Assembly (NCBI RefSeq): GCF_000520015.2
Contig: NZ_CP007044.2
Span: 1,984,001-2,048,000 of the forward strand
Direction: 5' to 3'
Source: Chania multitudinisentens RB-25
GTDB lineage: Bacteria > Pseudomonadota > Gammaproteobacteria > Enterobacterales > Enterobacteriaceae
Length of the DNA stretch: 64,000 nt
The translations under genes and the position numbers were made by a program. The stretch's first letter is position 1. Each line of letters starts with the position of its first letter. This document shows positions 1-8,121 of the stretch, in pieces. The notes below the pieces were generated by a model, which saw only the letters and a list, made by a program, of their open reading frames with translations, was not told the origin of the DNA and ran no database searches.

Positions 1-583
1 TCAGGTCAGCGCCCCGCACGATCTCTGTCACCCCTTGGAAGTGATCATCGATGACCACCGCCAGATTATAGGCAAACAGGCCGTCGCGGCGGCGGATGAT
101 AAAATCCTCCTGCGCCAGCGCCGGATCGGCCCGCAGTTCCCCCTGCAACCGATCGTGAAACGCTGTTACCGGGGCCAACTGGCGCAAACGGATCGCGGCA
201 TCCTGCGGCCCCAAATGAAGGCTGCGGCAATGGCCGTCGTACAGTCCCCCTTGCTGTTGGATACGGCTGCGGGTACAGGTGCAGTAATAGCTGAGGCCCT
301 GCCGTTGCAGCCAATCAAGCGTGGCGCGGTAAGCATCGTGGCGTTGGGATTGATAGATGACCTGGCCGTCCCAGTGGAGGCCATAGTGTTCTAAAGCGGA
401 CAGGATGCGAGCGGCGGCTCCGGCGACTTCGCGCGGGGGATCGATATCTTCAATACGTACCAGCCATTGCCCGCGTTGTGCACGAGCCTGAAGGTAGCTT
501 CCCAGAGCGGCAATCAGCGAACCGAAATGCAAATCCCCAGAAGGCGATGGGGCAAAACGCCCCACATAATGACTTTCTTGCAT
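1..583 (-). CDS. gluQ: Glutamyl-Q tRNA(Asp) synthetase, 3' end cut by window edge
   Basis: This enzyme transfers glutamate to the queuosine base at the anticodon of tRNA(Asp); it is a paralogue of the catalytic half of GluRS. The reading frame on the minus strand starts MQESHYVGRFAPSPSG, with the HIGH-like region (FAPSPSGDLHFGS) at the N-terminus. The zinc-site cysteines follow in YYCTCTR and YDGHC, and the visible part ends at VTEIVRGADL. About 194 codons are visible and the C-terminus lies outside the window. The gene lies downstream of dksA in the same direction, as in E. coli, but a palindromic repeat separates them. The start is ATG at 583, chosen by alignment with the remembered E. coli protein. 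Confidence 0.93.
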   Translation of the reverse strand, partial: MQESHYVGRFAPSPSGDLHFGSLIAALGSYLQARAQRGQWLVRIEDIDPPREVAGAAARILSALEHYGLHWDGQVIYQSQRHDAYRATLDWLQRQGLSYYCTCTRSRIQQQGGLYDGHCRSLHLGPQDAAIRLRQLAPVTAFHDRLQGELRADPALAQEDFIIRRRDGLFAYNLAVVIDDHFQGVTEIVRGADL

Positions 584-620
584 CACAGAAGGGTGTGGTT
601 CCCTTTGTTCTGTGCGGCGC

Positions 621-750
621 GTATACCTGCCGTCTTTCAAGCCGTTGCGTTGTTGCCTGCGTACATTCACCCCGGTCACTGACTATGTGTAAGCTCCTGG
701 GGATTAATATACTTGCTATCCGGCTGCAACTTGAAATCCTTGAGTATATA
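621..750. repeat. Palindromic intergenic repeat, copy R1
   Basis: The element occupies most of the dksA-gluQ gap. Its ends are imperfect inverted repeats (TATACCTGCCGTCTTTCAAG at the left, CTTGAAATCCTTGAGTATATA-like at the right). Internal parts (GCGTTG..., CACCCCGGTCAC, CTCCTGGGGATTAATATACTTGC, GGCTGCAACTTGAA) resemble a short MITE-like element that I recall from Serratia and Yersinia. Related copies lie near 18.93, 59.15 and 63.43 kb. It would be transcribed if dksA and gluQ are cotranscribed. Confidence 0.7.
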
Positions 751-777
751 AGCACGCGCCGCGAGCGATAAAACTGC

Positions 778-1233
778 TTAGCCGGCCATCTGCTTTTCGC
801 GGATTTCGGCCAGAGTCTTGCAGTCGATGCACAAATCGGCAGTCGGACGCGCTTCAAGGCGGCGAATGCCAATCTCCACGCCGCAAGATTCGCAGTAGCC
901 GAAATCTTCGTCTTCTACTTTCTTCAGCGTTTTCTCGATCTTTTTGATCAGTTTGCGTTCACGGTCACGGTTACGCAGTTCGAGGCTGAACTCTTCTTCC
1001 TGTGCGGCCCGGTCAACCGGGTCTGGGAAGTTGGCAGCTTCGTCTTGCATATGCGATACGGTACGGTCTACTTCGTCCCTGAGCTGGTTGCGCCATGCTT
1101 CAAGAATGCGCTTGAAATGCGACAGCTGGGCGTCGTTCATGTACTCTTCGCCTGGCTTCTCTTGGTACGGCTCCACCCCAGCGATGGCGAGAATGCTCAA
1201 GGACGAGGTTTTACGGGTTTGCCCTTCTTGCAT
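778..1233 (-). CDS. dksA: RNA polymerase-binding transcription factor DksA
   Basis: DksA binds the RNA polymerase secondary channel and, with ppGpp, tunes rRNA, amino-acid and stress promoters. The 151-residue protein matches the E. coli length. Asp71 and Asp74 lie at the tip of the coiled coil (FPDPVDRAAQEEE), and a C4 zinc finger is formed by C114, C117, C135 and C138. The frame is open further upstream, but ATG at 1233 gives MQEGQTRKTS, matching the family N-terminus, and is preceded by a good GGAG ribosome site. It is probably cotranscribed with gluQ, as in relatives. Confidence 0.97.
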   Translation of the reverse strand: MQEGQTRKTSSLSILAIAGVEPYQEKPGEEYMNDAQLSHFKRILEAWRNQLRDEVDRTVSHMQDEAANFPDPVDRAAQEEEFSLELRNRDRERKLIKKIEKTLKKVEDEDFGYCESCGVEIGIRRLEARPTADLCIDCKTLAEIREKQMAG

Positions 1234-1536
1234 ATTGCTTCTCCTACATACACACGCACTATACCCAACATTCATTGAGGGCAGGAGTGTGGGTTACCTT
1301 TCTCTCTCTGGTGGCTTGATAAACCAAGCTTCCAGAGGGTTATCCGGTTGCCGCCTACCTACATCTCAAATGTTATAGGGTATGTCGAATCCCCAATGCG
1401 GGGGAAAAACAGGCCGCTATAAATAACAGAAGGGAAGGGGGATGGCAATTATTCCTGTCACCTGCTTGACAAGGGTGTGAAGGCAGGCGTATTTGCGACG
1501 CGTATCCGGTTGGCTATTTATGGGAACCTGGAAACG
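1234..1536. other. dksA upstream region (intergenic)
   Basis: This 303-bp gap lies between the sfsA stop and the dksA start and must contain the dksA promoter, reading leftward. It contains GC-rich stretches and runs of G, but I could not pick a convincing -10/-35 pair. I see no gene in it. Confidence 0.5.
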
Positions 1537-2244
1537 CTAATCGATAAAAAACGGTAATTTCTCATAAAGAGAGATACCGTCAGGTGATAATTCCGCCCCA
1601 TAACAAATCACTTCTACTCCCAACTGCCGGGCCTGCGTGAGCAGTACCGCATAACGTGTATCTATATGATGCGCCGGAGCGACCTGTTTGATACCGCTGT
1701 GTAACACAGCAAAAAACAGTACCGCCCGTTGGCCGTTCTCAACCACGTTTTGCAACTCCCGTAGATGCTTTTGCCCTCTCAGCGTAACGGCATCAGGGAA
1801 GTAACCACATTCATGTTGCAATAATGTGACTGATTTAACTTCAATATAGCAGTTAACCCGATTTTCTGCCTGTAATAACAAGTCGATACGGCTATTTTCA
1901 TGGCCATATTTTACTTCGCTGCTGATTTTACTGTAATCGGCGAGTTCCTTGATGACATTTTGTTCAATCGCTTCATGAACCAACGTGTTGGCGCGCAGGG
2001 TATTGACGCAAATCCAATCATTTTGTTGAGTCTGCGTGAGTTCCCAACTGTGGGGGTATTTGCGTTTGGCGTTGTTGGAGGTGGAATACCAAACGGTATC
2101 ACCCGGCGTGGCGCAGCCGGTCATGGCACCGGTATTGGCGCAGTGCAGGGTAAAGGTTTCACCTTCTGGCGTGACAACATCGGCCAGAAAGCGTTTATAG
2201 CGCTTAATCAGCGTGGCGGGTTTCAGAGAAGGTGTGAAGATCAT
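1537..2244 (-). CDS. sfsA: SfsA family DNA-binding protein / nuclease-like
   Basis: SfsA was named for stimulating sugar fermentation. It binds DNA, and the family has a nuclease-like C-terminal fold. The protein has 235 residues from ATG at 2244 (MIFTPSLKPATLIKRYKRF). Family hallmarks are visible: HCANTGAMTGC, TPGDTVWYSTS, SRIDLLL and CYIEVKSVTL. The frame is open a little further upstream, but that extension runs into thpR and is not conserved. The start overlaps the thpR stop in an ATGA arrangement, so the two are translationally coupled. Confidence 0.95.
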   Translation of the reverse strand: MIFTPSLKPATLIKRYKRFLADVVTPEGETFTLHCANTGAMTGCATPGDTVWYSTSNNAKRKYPHSWELTQTQQNDWICVNTLRANTLVHEAIEQNVIKELADYSKISSEVKYGHENSRIDLLLQAENRVNCYIEVKSVTLLQHECGYFPDAVTLRGQKHLRELQNVVENGQRAVLFFAVLHSGIKQVAPAHHIDTRYAVLLTQARQLGVEVICYGAELSPDGISLYEKLPFFID

Positions 2245-2783
2245 TGGGTGTCCTGGGTATTGAGCGGCCACTGCGCCAACGGGTGGTAACGGGTACGGCC
2301 ATGCTCGATGACTGACTGGTATAAAGAAAAATGGTCAACGCTGAAACGCCAACCTGGCGTGGCGGGTGGAACAGCCACCGGTTTGGTCGCGGCACGCAAT
2401 AAAGTGATATGGGGGTAAAACGGCAACGGGCTTTGATAACAGCCGCTACGTGCCGCCTGCGAGCGCAGCAATTCTGCCAGTTGCAACAGCGCGCGCGGCG
2501 CGCGTTTGCTGCCGAGCCAAACCACACCGGGGCGCGGCCAGTGGCCGAGATCGTCAAGGCAGAGGTTAAAGCCGGTTTGCCTGATGCGGCCGGCCAGCGT
2601 TTTCAGCGCCAGCTCTTTCTGCGTACTGACATCGCCGAGAAAGGCCAGCGTCAGATGCAGATTGGCAGCGGCGACCGGGCGGCCATCTTCGGGCTGAAAA
2701 GCGTTGGCACGCCAGTGGATCACCTGTTGTTGCAAGGCAGCGGGTAACGGCAGGGCAAAAAACAGGCGGCGCGAGTTGGACAT
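2241..2783 (-). CDS. thpR: RNA 2',3'-cyclic phosphodiesterase
   Basis: This is a member of the 2H phosphoesterase (LigT) family, which opens 2',3'-cyclic phosphates and can ligate tRNA halves in vitro. Both HxTx motifs are present: H43-L-T45 (NLHLTLAF) and H125-I-T127 (YPHITLLR). The length of 180 residues is typical. It is followed by sfsA with a 4-base overlap and is divergent from hrpB, an arrangement shared with E. coli. Confidence 0.94.
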   Translation of the reverse strand: MSNSRRLFFALPLPAALQQQVIHWRANAFQPEDGRPVAAANLHLTLAFLGDVSTQKELALKTLAGRIRQTGFNLCLDDLGHWPRPGVVWLGSKRAPRALLQLAELLRSQAARSGCYQSPLPFYPHITLLRAATKPVAVPPATPGWRFSVDHFSLYQSVIEHGRTRYHPLAQWPLNTQDTQ

Positions 2784-2862
2784 AAATCCCCAGTAAATAA
2801 ATGAAACGCTGGCTGTAATGCTACAATGTGCGCCGTCTGTTAACTACCCCATGGAGAGTTTT

Positions 2863-5301
2863 GTGTCTTTACTGCCCGTCAGTGAGGTTCTTGATGAACT
2901 GCTTGCTGCACTGCAATCAGCCCCACTGGTGTTGCTGCATGCCCCGACCGGTGCGGGTAAATCGACCTGGTTGCCGCTACAGCTTCTGGCAAAAGCCGGG
3001 TTGCCGGGGCGGATCATCATGCTGGAACCACGGCGGCTGGCGGCAAAGAACGTCGCTTATCGTTTGGCGCAACAACTTGGTGAAGAGCCCGGCCAGAGCG
3101 TGGGTTACCGCATGCGAGCCGAGAGCAAAAGCGGGCCAAATACCCGGTTGGAAGTGGTGACCGAGGGTATTCTCACCCGTATGTTGCAGCAGGACGCCGA
3201 GCTGCAAGGCGTTTCGCTGGTTATTCTGGATGAATTCCATGAACGCAGCCTGCAAGCCGATCTGGCTCTGGCATTGTTGCTTGATGTGCAGCAAGGGTTA
3301 CGTGACGATCTGAAAGTGCTGATCATGTCGGCCACGCTGGATAACACCCGCTTGTCGCAACGGCTGCCAGAAGCACCGGTGGTGGTGTCCGAAGGGCGCA
3401 GTTACCCGGTTGAGCGCCAGTATCAGCCATTTGCCAGCCATCAGCGGTTGGAGGATGGTGTGGCTATGGCGGTAAAACGCCTATTGGCCGAACAGCAGGG
3501 TTCGTTGTTGTTATTCCTGCCCGGTGTTGCGGAGATTAACCGCGTGCTGGAACGGCTGGCAGGCGAAGTGGCAGCCGATACTGAACTTTGCCCACTGTAC
3601 GGTGCGCTGCCGCTGGCGCAGCAGCAAAAAGCCATTCAACCCGTTGCCGCCGGGCGGCGCAAAGTGGTGTTGGCGACCAACATTGCTGAAACCAGCTTGA
3701 CGATCGAAGGTATCCGGTTGGTGGTTGACAGCGGTTTGGAGCGCGTTGCCCGTTATGATGTGCGTAATGGCCTGACTCGGCTGGTGACTCAGCGCATCAG
3801 CCAGGCATCAATGATTCAGCGGGCTGGGCGCGCCGGGCGCTTGGAGCCCGGCATCTGCTGGCATCTGTTTGCCAAAGAACAGGCGGAACGCGCGGTAGAG
3901 CATGCAGAACCAGAGATATTGCAAAGCGATCTCGCCAGCTTTTGGCTCGAATTATTGCAATGGGGCTGTGTAGATGCTGGGCAATTGACCTGGCTCGATC
4001 GGCCACCTGCCACAGCGCTGGCGGCGGCTTGCCGTTTGCTGTATAGCCTCGGCGCCATCGACAGCGCTGAAAAACTGACCACTAAAGGCCGCCAGATGGC
4101 GGAGCTAGGCTGTGAGCCGCGGTTGGCGGCCATGCTGTGTGCGGGGGCTGCCTTGGGTGCCGATGGTTTGGCGACTGCGGCAATGCTGGTAGCTTTACTG
4201 GAGGAGCCACCGCGCAGCGGGCAGATGGATATCGGTTATTGGCTGAGCCACCCGCAGCCGCATTGGCAACGCCGTGCCACTCAGCTCTGTAAACGCCTGC
4301 CGCAACGAGCTGGCCAGATCGATGCCGATCTGGCAGCTCAGTTATTGGCACAGGCTTTTACCGATCGCATTGCTCAACGGCGTGGGCAAGATGGGCGCTA
4401 TTTATTAGCGAATGGGATGGGGGCCGCAATGAATCAGGACGAGGCACTGGCACGAGCCCCTTGGTTGATTACTCCCAGCCTGTTACAAGGCCACAACAGC
4501 CCGGATGCCCGCATCCTGCTGGCGCTGCCGGTTGATATTGACGCGTTGGCGCTTCAGTTACCTGCCATTGTCAGCAGCCAGACTGCGGTAGAGTGGGACG
4601 CAGAAAAAGGTTCACTGCGCGCCTGGAAACGCCAGCAGATTGGCCGCTTGACGCTGCGTGCGCAACCCTTGGCTAAACCGGCTGATGAGGAACTGCAACA
4701 GGCGCTGCTCAATTGGGTACGCACGCAGGGTTTAGCGGTGCTGAGTTGGGATACAGCGGCTGAGCAACTGCGCCTGCGCCTGCAATGCGCCCAGCGTTGG
4801 CTGCCGGAAGCCGCCTGGCCGCCGGTGGATGATGACGCTTTGCTTGATGCTCTGGATCGCTGGTTGTTACCTTCGCTGAGCGGTGTGCGCGATCTGCGCG
4901 GGCTCAAGCAGGTGAATATCGCCGAAGCACTGGCTCGCCTGCTAGACTGGCAGCAAAAACAGCGGCTGGATAATGCCTTACCCACTCATTACACTGTGCC
5001 GACCGGCAGCCGCCTGCCCATCCGTTATGATGCGGATAATTCTCCGGCTCTGGCGGTACGTTTACAGGAGATGTTCGGCGAACAGCGTAGCCCATTATTG
5101 GCAGAGGGTCGCATCGCGGTGGTGCTTGAGTTACTCTCCCCAGCGCACCGGCCACTGCAAATTACCGGCGATCTGGCTGCATTTTGGCAGGGAGCCTACC
5201 GTGAAGTGCAAAAAGAGATGAAAGGGCGTTACCCCAAGCACGTTTGGCCTGACGATCCGGCGAATACTGCGCCCACAAAACGCACTAAAAAATATCAGTA
5301 A
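2863..5301 (+). CDS. hrpB: ATP-dependent RNA helicase HrpB
   Basis: HrpB is a DEAH-box helicase-like ATPase of about 810 residues, probably acting on RNA; its target is not known. The Walker A motif reads APTGAGKST and motif II is DEFH (VILDEFHERS). SAT (IMSATLDN) and the C-terminal motif QRAGRAGR are present. It ends YPKHVWPDDPANTAPTKRTKKYQ-like, as in E. coli. The frame is open from 2818 with ATG at 2851, but the best ribosome site (GGAG at 2853-2856) precedes GTG at 2863. That GTG start gives VSLLPVSEV, which matches the family N-terminus, so I chose it. Divergent from thpR and followed by mrcB. Confidence 0.93.
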   Translation: MSLLPVSEVLDELLAALQSAPLVLLHAPTGAGKSTWLPLQLLAKAGLPGRIIMLEPRRLAAKNVAYRLAQQLGEEPGQSVGYRMRAESKSGPNTRLEVVTEGILTRMLQQDAELQGVSLVILDEFHERSLQADLALALLLDVQQGLRDDLKVLIMSATLDNTRLSQRLPEAPVVVSEGRSYPVERQYQPFASHQRLEDGVAMAVKRLLAEQQGSLLLFLPGVAEINRVLERLAGEVAADTELCPLYGALPLAQQQKAIQPVAAGRRKVVLATNIAETSLTIEGIRLVVDSGLERVARYDVRNGLTRLVTQRISQASMIQRAGRAGRLEPGICWHLFAKEQAERAVEHAEPEILQSDLASFWLELLQWGCVDAGQLTWLDRPPATALAAACRLLYSLGAIDSAEKLTTKGRQMAELGCEPRLAAMLCAGAALGADGLATAAMLVALLEEPPRSGQMDIGYWLSHPQPHWQRRATQLCKRLPQRAGQIDADLAAQLLAQAFTDRIAQRRGQDGRYLLANGMGAAMNQDEALARAPWLITPSLLQGHNSPDARILLALPVDIDALALQLPAIVSSQTAVEWDAEKGSLRAWKRQQIGRLTLRAQPLAKPADEELQQALLNWVRTQGLAVLSWDTAAEQLRLRLQCAQRWLPEAAWPPVDDDALLDALDRWLLPSLSGVRDLRGLKQVNIAEALARLLDWQQKQRLDNALPTHYTVPTGSRLPIRYDADNSPALAVRLQEMFGEQRSPLLAEGRIAVVLELLSPAHRPLQITGDLAAFWQGAYREVQKEMKGRYPKHVWPDDPANTAPTKRTKKYQ

Positions 5302-5399
5302 AAGAATTCGGATGTTTCTTCTGTTCAGCCTAGAAGCATAAGAACAGATTAAGCGACAAATAATGGCTGAGAGTGCCGCAAGCCTGGAGAACAACAGCA

Positions 5400-7895
5400 A
5401 TGGCTGGGGATGACCGCGAACCTATCGGGCGCAAAGGGAAGCAAGCAAAACGTAATGCACCACGCAAACCGGTGCGCCGCCGCCGCGAAGACGACTATGA
5501 TGATTACGAAGATGACGATTATCAGGATGAGTATGACGATGATGAGTACGATGACGAGGAAGAACCCGTGCCGCGTAAGGTAAAAGCGAGGTCGCCACGT
5601 AAAAAGCGCCGTTGGCTTGGCCTGATGATCAAACTGTTTCTGGTTGTTGCTGTCGCGTTGGCGATCTACGGCATTTACCTGGATTCCCAAATTCGCAGCC
5701 GTATTGATGGCAAAGTGTGGGAGTTGCCCGCCGCAGTGTATGGCCGCATGGTGAATCTGGAACCTGGTATTCCCTACAGTAAGCAGGAGATGATTAATCT
5801 GCTGGAAGGGATGCAATACCGCCAGGTGAGCCGGATGACGCGCCCAGGTGAATTCACCGTGCAGGGCAACAGCATTGAGATGCTGCGCCGCCCGTTTGAT
5901 TTCCCAGACGGGAAAGAAGGCCAGATCCACGCCCGGCTGGAGTTCCAGAACAACGGTCTGGCAAAAATCGTCAATATGGAAAATCAGCGCAGCTTTGGCT
6001 TTTTCCGTCTCGATCCTCGCTTGATCACCATGTTGCAGTCGCCGAATGGTGAACAGCGTCTGTTTGTGCCCCGTTCCGGCTTCCCTGATCTGCTGGTGGA
6101 TACGCTGTTGGCGACCGAAGACCGTCGTTTCTACGAGCATGATGGCGTCAGCCTTTATTCCATTGGCCGTGCGGTGCTGGCTAACGTGACTGCCGGGCGT
6201 GCGGTGCAGGGGGGCAGTACCCTGACTCAGCAGTTGGTGAAGAACCTGTTCCTGACCAACGAACGTTCGATGGGGCGCAAGCTCAACGAAGCTTACATGG
6301 CGCTGCTGATGGATTACCGTTACAGCAAAGATCGCATTTTGGAGCTGTATCTGAACGAGGTGTATCTCGGCCAGAGCGGTGGCGATCAGATCCGTGGTTT
6401 CCCGCTGGCCAGCCTGTATTACTTTGGCCGCCCGGTGGATGAGCTGAGCCTGGATCAGCAGGCGCTGCTGGTTGGCATGGTGAAAGGGGCTTCGCTGTAT
6501 AACCCATGGCGTAACCCGCAATTAACATTGGAACGCCGTAATCTGGTGCTCAAATTATTGCAGAACCAGGGGGTGATCGACGCTGAACTGTATAACATGC
6601 TGAGCGCCCGCCCGCTGGGGGTGCAACCGAAAGGCGGGGTGATTTCACCGCAGCCAGCGTTTATGCAACTGGTGCGGCAAGAATTGCAGAATAAGCTGGG
6701 CAGCAAGGTTAACGATCTTTCCGGTGTGAAGATTTTCACCACGCTGGACCCGGTTTCACAGGATGCGGCCGAGAAGGCGGTGGAAGAAGGCGTTCCTGCC
6801 CTGCGCGCTGCCCGTCATCTTGACGATCTGGAAGCGGCGATGGTGATTGTCGATCGTTTCAGCGGTGAGGTGCGTGCCATGGTCGGCGGCGCTAACCCAC
6901 AGTTTGCCGGTTTTAACCGTGCCACTCAGGCGCGCCGTCTGGTGGGCTCATTAGCCAAGCCGCCCACCTATTTGGCGGCTCTGTCTCAACCGGATCGATA
7001 TCGCCTCAATACCTGGCTGGCGGATCAACCATTGTCGATCAAATTATCGAACGGCAGCGCGTGGCAGCCCAACAACTATGACCGCCAGTTCCGTGGTCAG
7101 GTAATGTTGGTGGATGCATTGGCCAATTCACTCAATGTGCCAACGGTAAATCTGGGGATGTCGATAGGGTTGGATCAGATCAGCAAAACCCTACAGAGTT
7201 TGGGGATACCTAAAACGGCGATTACCCCGGTTCCTTCCATGCTGTTGGGGGCGATTGGCCTGACGCCGGTGGAAGTGGCACAGGAATATCAGACGATTGC
7301 CAGCGGCGGTAACCGTGCGCCGCTGTCTGCGGTGCGTTCGGTGATCGCGGAAGACGGTACGGTGTTGTATCAGAGCTTCCCGCAGGCGGAACGCATGGTG
7401 CCTGCTCAGGCAGCCTACCTGACGTTGTATGCGATGCAGCAGGGCGTTGAGCGTGGGACTTCCCGTTCGCTGTCGGTCAAGTTTCCGAATTATCATCTGG
7501 CAGCGAAAACCGGTACGACTAACGATCTGCGTGATAGCTGGTTTGCCGGTATTGATGGTAAAGAAGTGGCGATTGCCTGGGTGGGGCGTGACAATAATGG
7601 CCCGGCCAAGCTGACCGGTGCCAACGGCGCACTGACCCTGTATCGCCGCTATCTGGAAAACCAGACACCATTGCCACTGATGTTGCAGCCACCGGAAGGG
7701 ATCAGCCAGATGAGTATCGATTCTGCGGGCCGCTTTATCTGCGGAGGTGGTGGCTCCCGTACCATACCGGTTTGGACAGAGGACCCGCAGCGGCTGTGCC
7801 AAGCAGGCCAGGTGCCTGAACCGCAGCAGTCATCAGGTGAACAGAAAGATGCCGATGGGGTGGCTGGCTGGATCAAAGATATGTTTGGTCAGTAA
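5400..7895 (+). CDS. mrcB: Penicillin-binding protein 1B (bifunctional)
   Basis: PBP1b polymerises and crosslinks peptidoglycan at the periplasmic face of the inner membrane and is activated by LpoB. The 831-residue protein has a cytoplasmic tail with an Arg/Lys-rich start and a strikingly acidic Asp/Tyr/Glu-rich stretch. One membrane helix follows near residues 72-94, then the UB2H region. The GT51 glycosyltransferase domain has catalytic Glu240 in LLATEDRRFYEHDG. The transpeptidase has Ser517 in GSLAK and the KTGT box near residue 703. The start MAGDDREPIGRKGK matches E. coli; an upstream in-frame extension to 5373 is not conserved. Confidence 0.96.
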   Translation: MAGDDREPIGRKGKQAKRNAPRKPVRRRREDDYDDYEDDDYQDEYDDDEYDDEEEPVPRKVKARSPRKKRRWLGLMIKLFLVVAVALAIYGIYLDSQIRSRIDGKVWELPAAVYGRMVNLEPGIPYSKQEMINLLEGMQYRQVSRMTRPGEFTVQGNSIEMLRRPFDFPDGKEGQIHARLEFQNNGLAKIVNMENQRSFGFFRLDPRLITMLQSPNGEQRLFVPRSGFPDLLVDTLLATEDRRFYEHDGVSLYSIGRAVLANVTAGRAVQGGSTLTQQLVKNLFLTNERSMGRKLNEAYMALLMDYRYSKDRILELYLNEVYLGQSGGDQIRGFPLASLYYFGRPVDELSLDQQALLVGMVKGASLYNPWRNPQLTLERRNLVLKLLQNQGVIDAELYNMLSARPLGVQPKGGVISPQPAFMQLVRQELQNKLGSKVNDLSGVKIFTTLDPVSQDAAEKAVEEGVPALRAARHLDDLEAAMVIVDRFSGEVRAMVGGANPQFAGFNRATQARRLVGSLAKPPTYLAALSQPDRYRLNTWLADQPLSIKLSNGSAWQPNNYDRQFRGQVMLVDALANSLNVPTVNLGMSIGLDQISKTLQSLGIPKTAITPVPSMLLGAIGLTPVEVAQEYQTIASGGNRAPLSAVRSVIAEDGTVLYQSFPQAERMVPAQAAYLTLYAMQQGVERGTSRSLSVKFPNYHLAAKTGTTNDLRDSWFAGIDGKEVAIAWVGRDNNGPAKLTGANGALTLYRRYLENQTPLPLMLQPPEGISQMSIDSAGRFICGGGGSRTIPVWTEDPQRLCQAGQVPEPQQSSGEQKDADGVAGWIKDMFGQ

Positions 7896-7916
7896 TACAG
7901 CCTAGTATGTGTTATC

Positions 7917-7948
7917 AAACCCGTGACTTTCTGTTACGGGTTTTTTAT
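7917..7948 (+). terminator. Rho-independent terminator after mrcB
   Basis: The hairpin AAACCCGT / ACGGGTTT has an 11-base loop and runs directly into a T-run (TTTTTTATT). It lies 22 bp past the mrcB stop. Confidence 0.85.
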
Positions 7949-8028
7949 TACCTTCACACAATCTATTTCCATTGAGTTAATAAGGTGATGTTGCCATCGC
8001 CCTCGGTTTTTTTCTGGCTGAAATACGC

Positions 8029-8084
8029 TTGCAGTTCAAGTTGGCTTCCGCATAAAATGCGGCGCTTATAATAATTATTATCGT
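8029..8084 (+). promoter_or_regulatory. fhuA promoter with Fur box
   Basis: TTGCAG at 8029-8034 and TAAAAT at 8053-8058 (18-bp spacer) form a plausible sigma-70 promoter. Immediately downstream is a perfect 14-bp palindrome ATAATAATTATTAT (8068-8081), flanked by further matches to the Fur consensus GATAATGATAATCATTATC. Iron-loaded Fur would therefore block the start of the fhuACDB transcript. Confidence 0.75.
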
Positions 8085-8121
8085 TTACATTCGTCATCAA
8101 TCCACATCAGAGAAGCCGAAC

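Noticed and set aside
5349..6521. 390-codon open frame on the minus strand
   Set aside because: It is antisense to mrcB, has a His/Gln-rich composition typical of a shadow frame, and lacks a ribosome site and any family resemblance.
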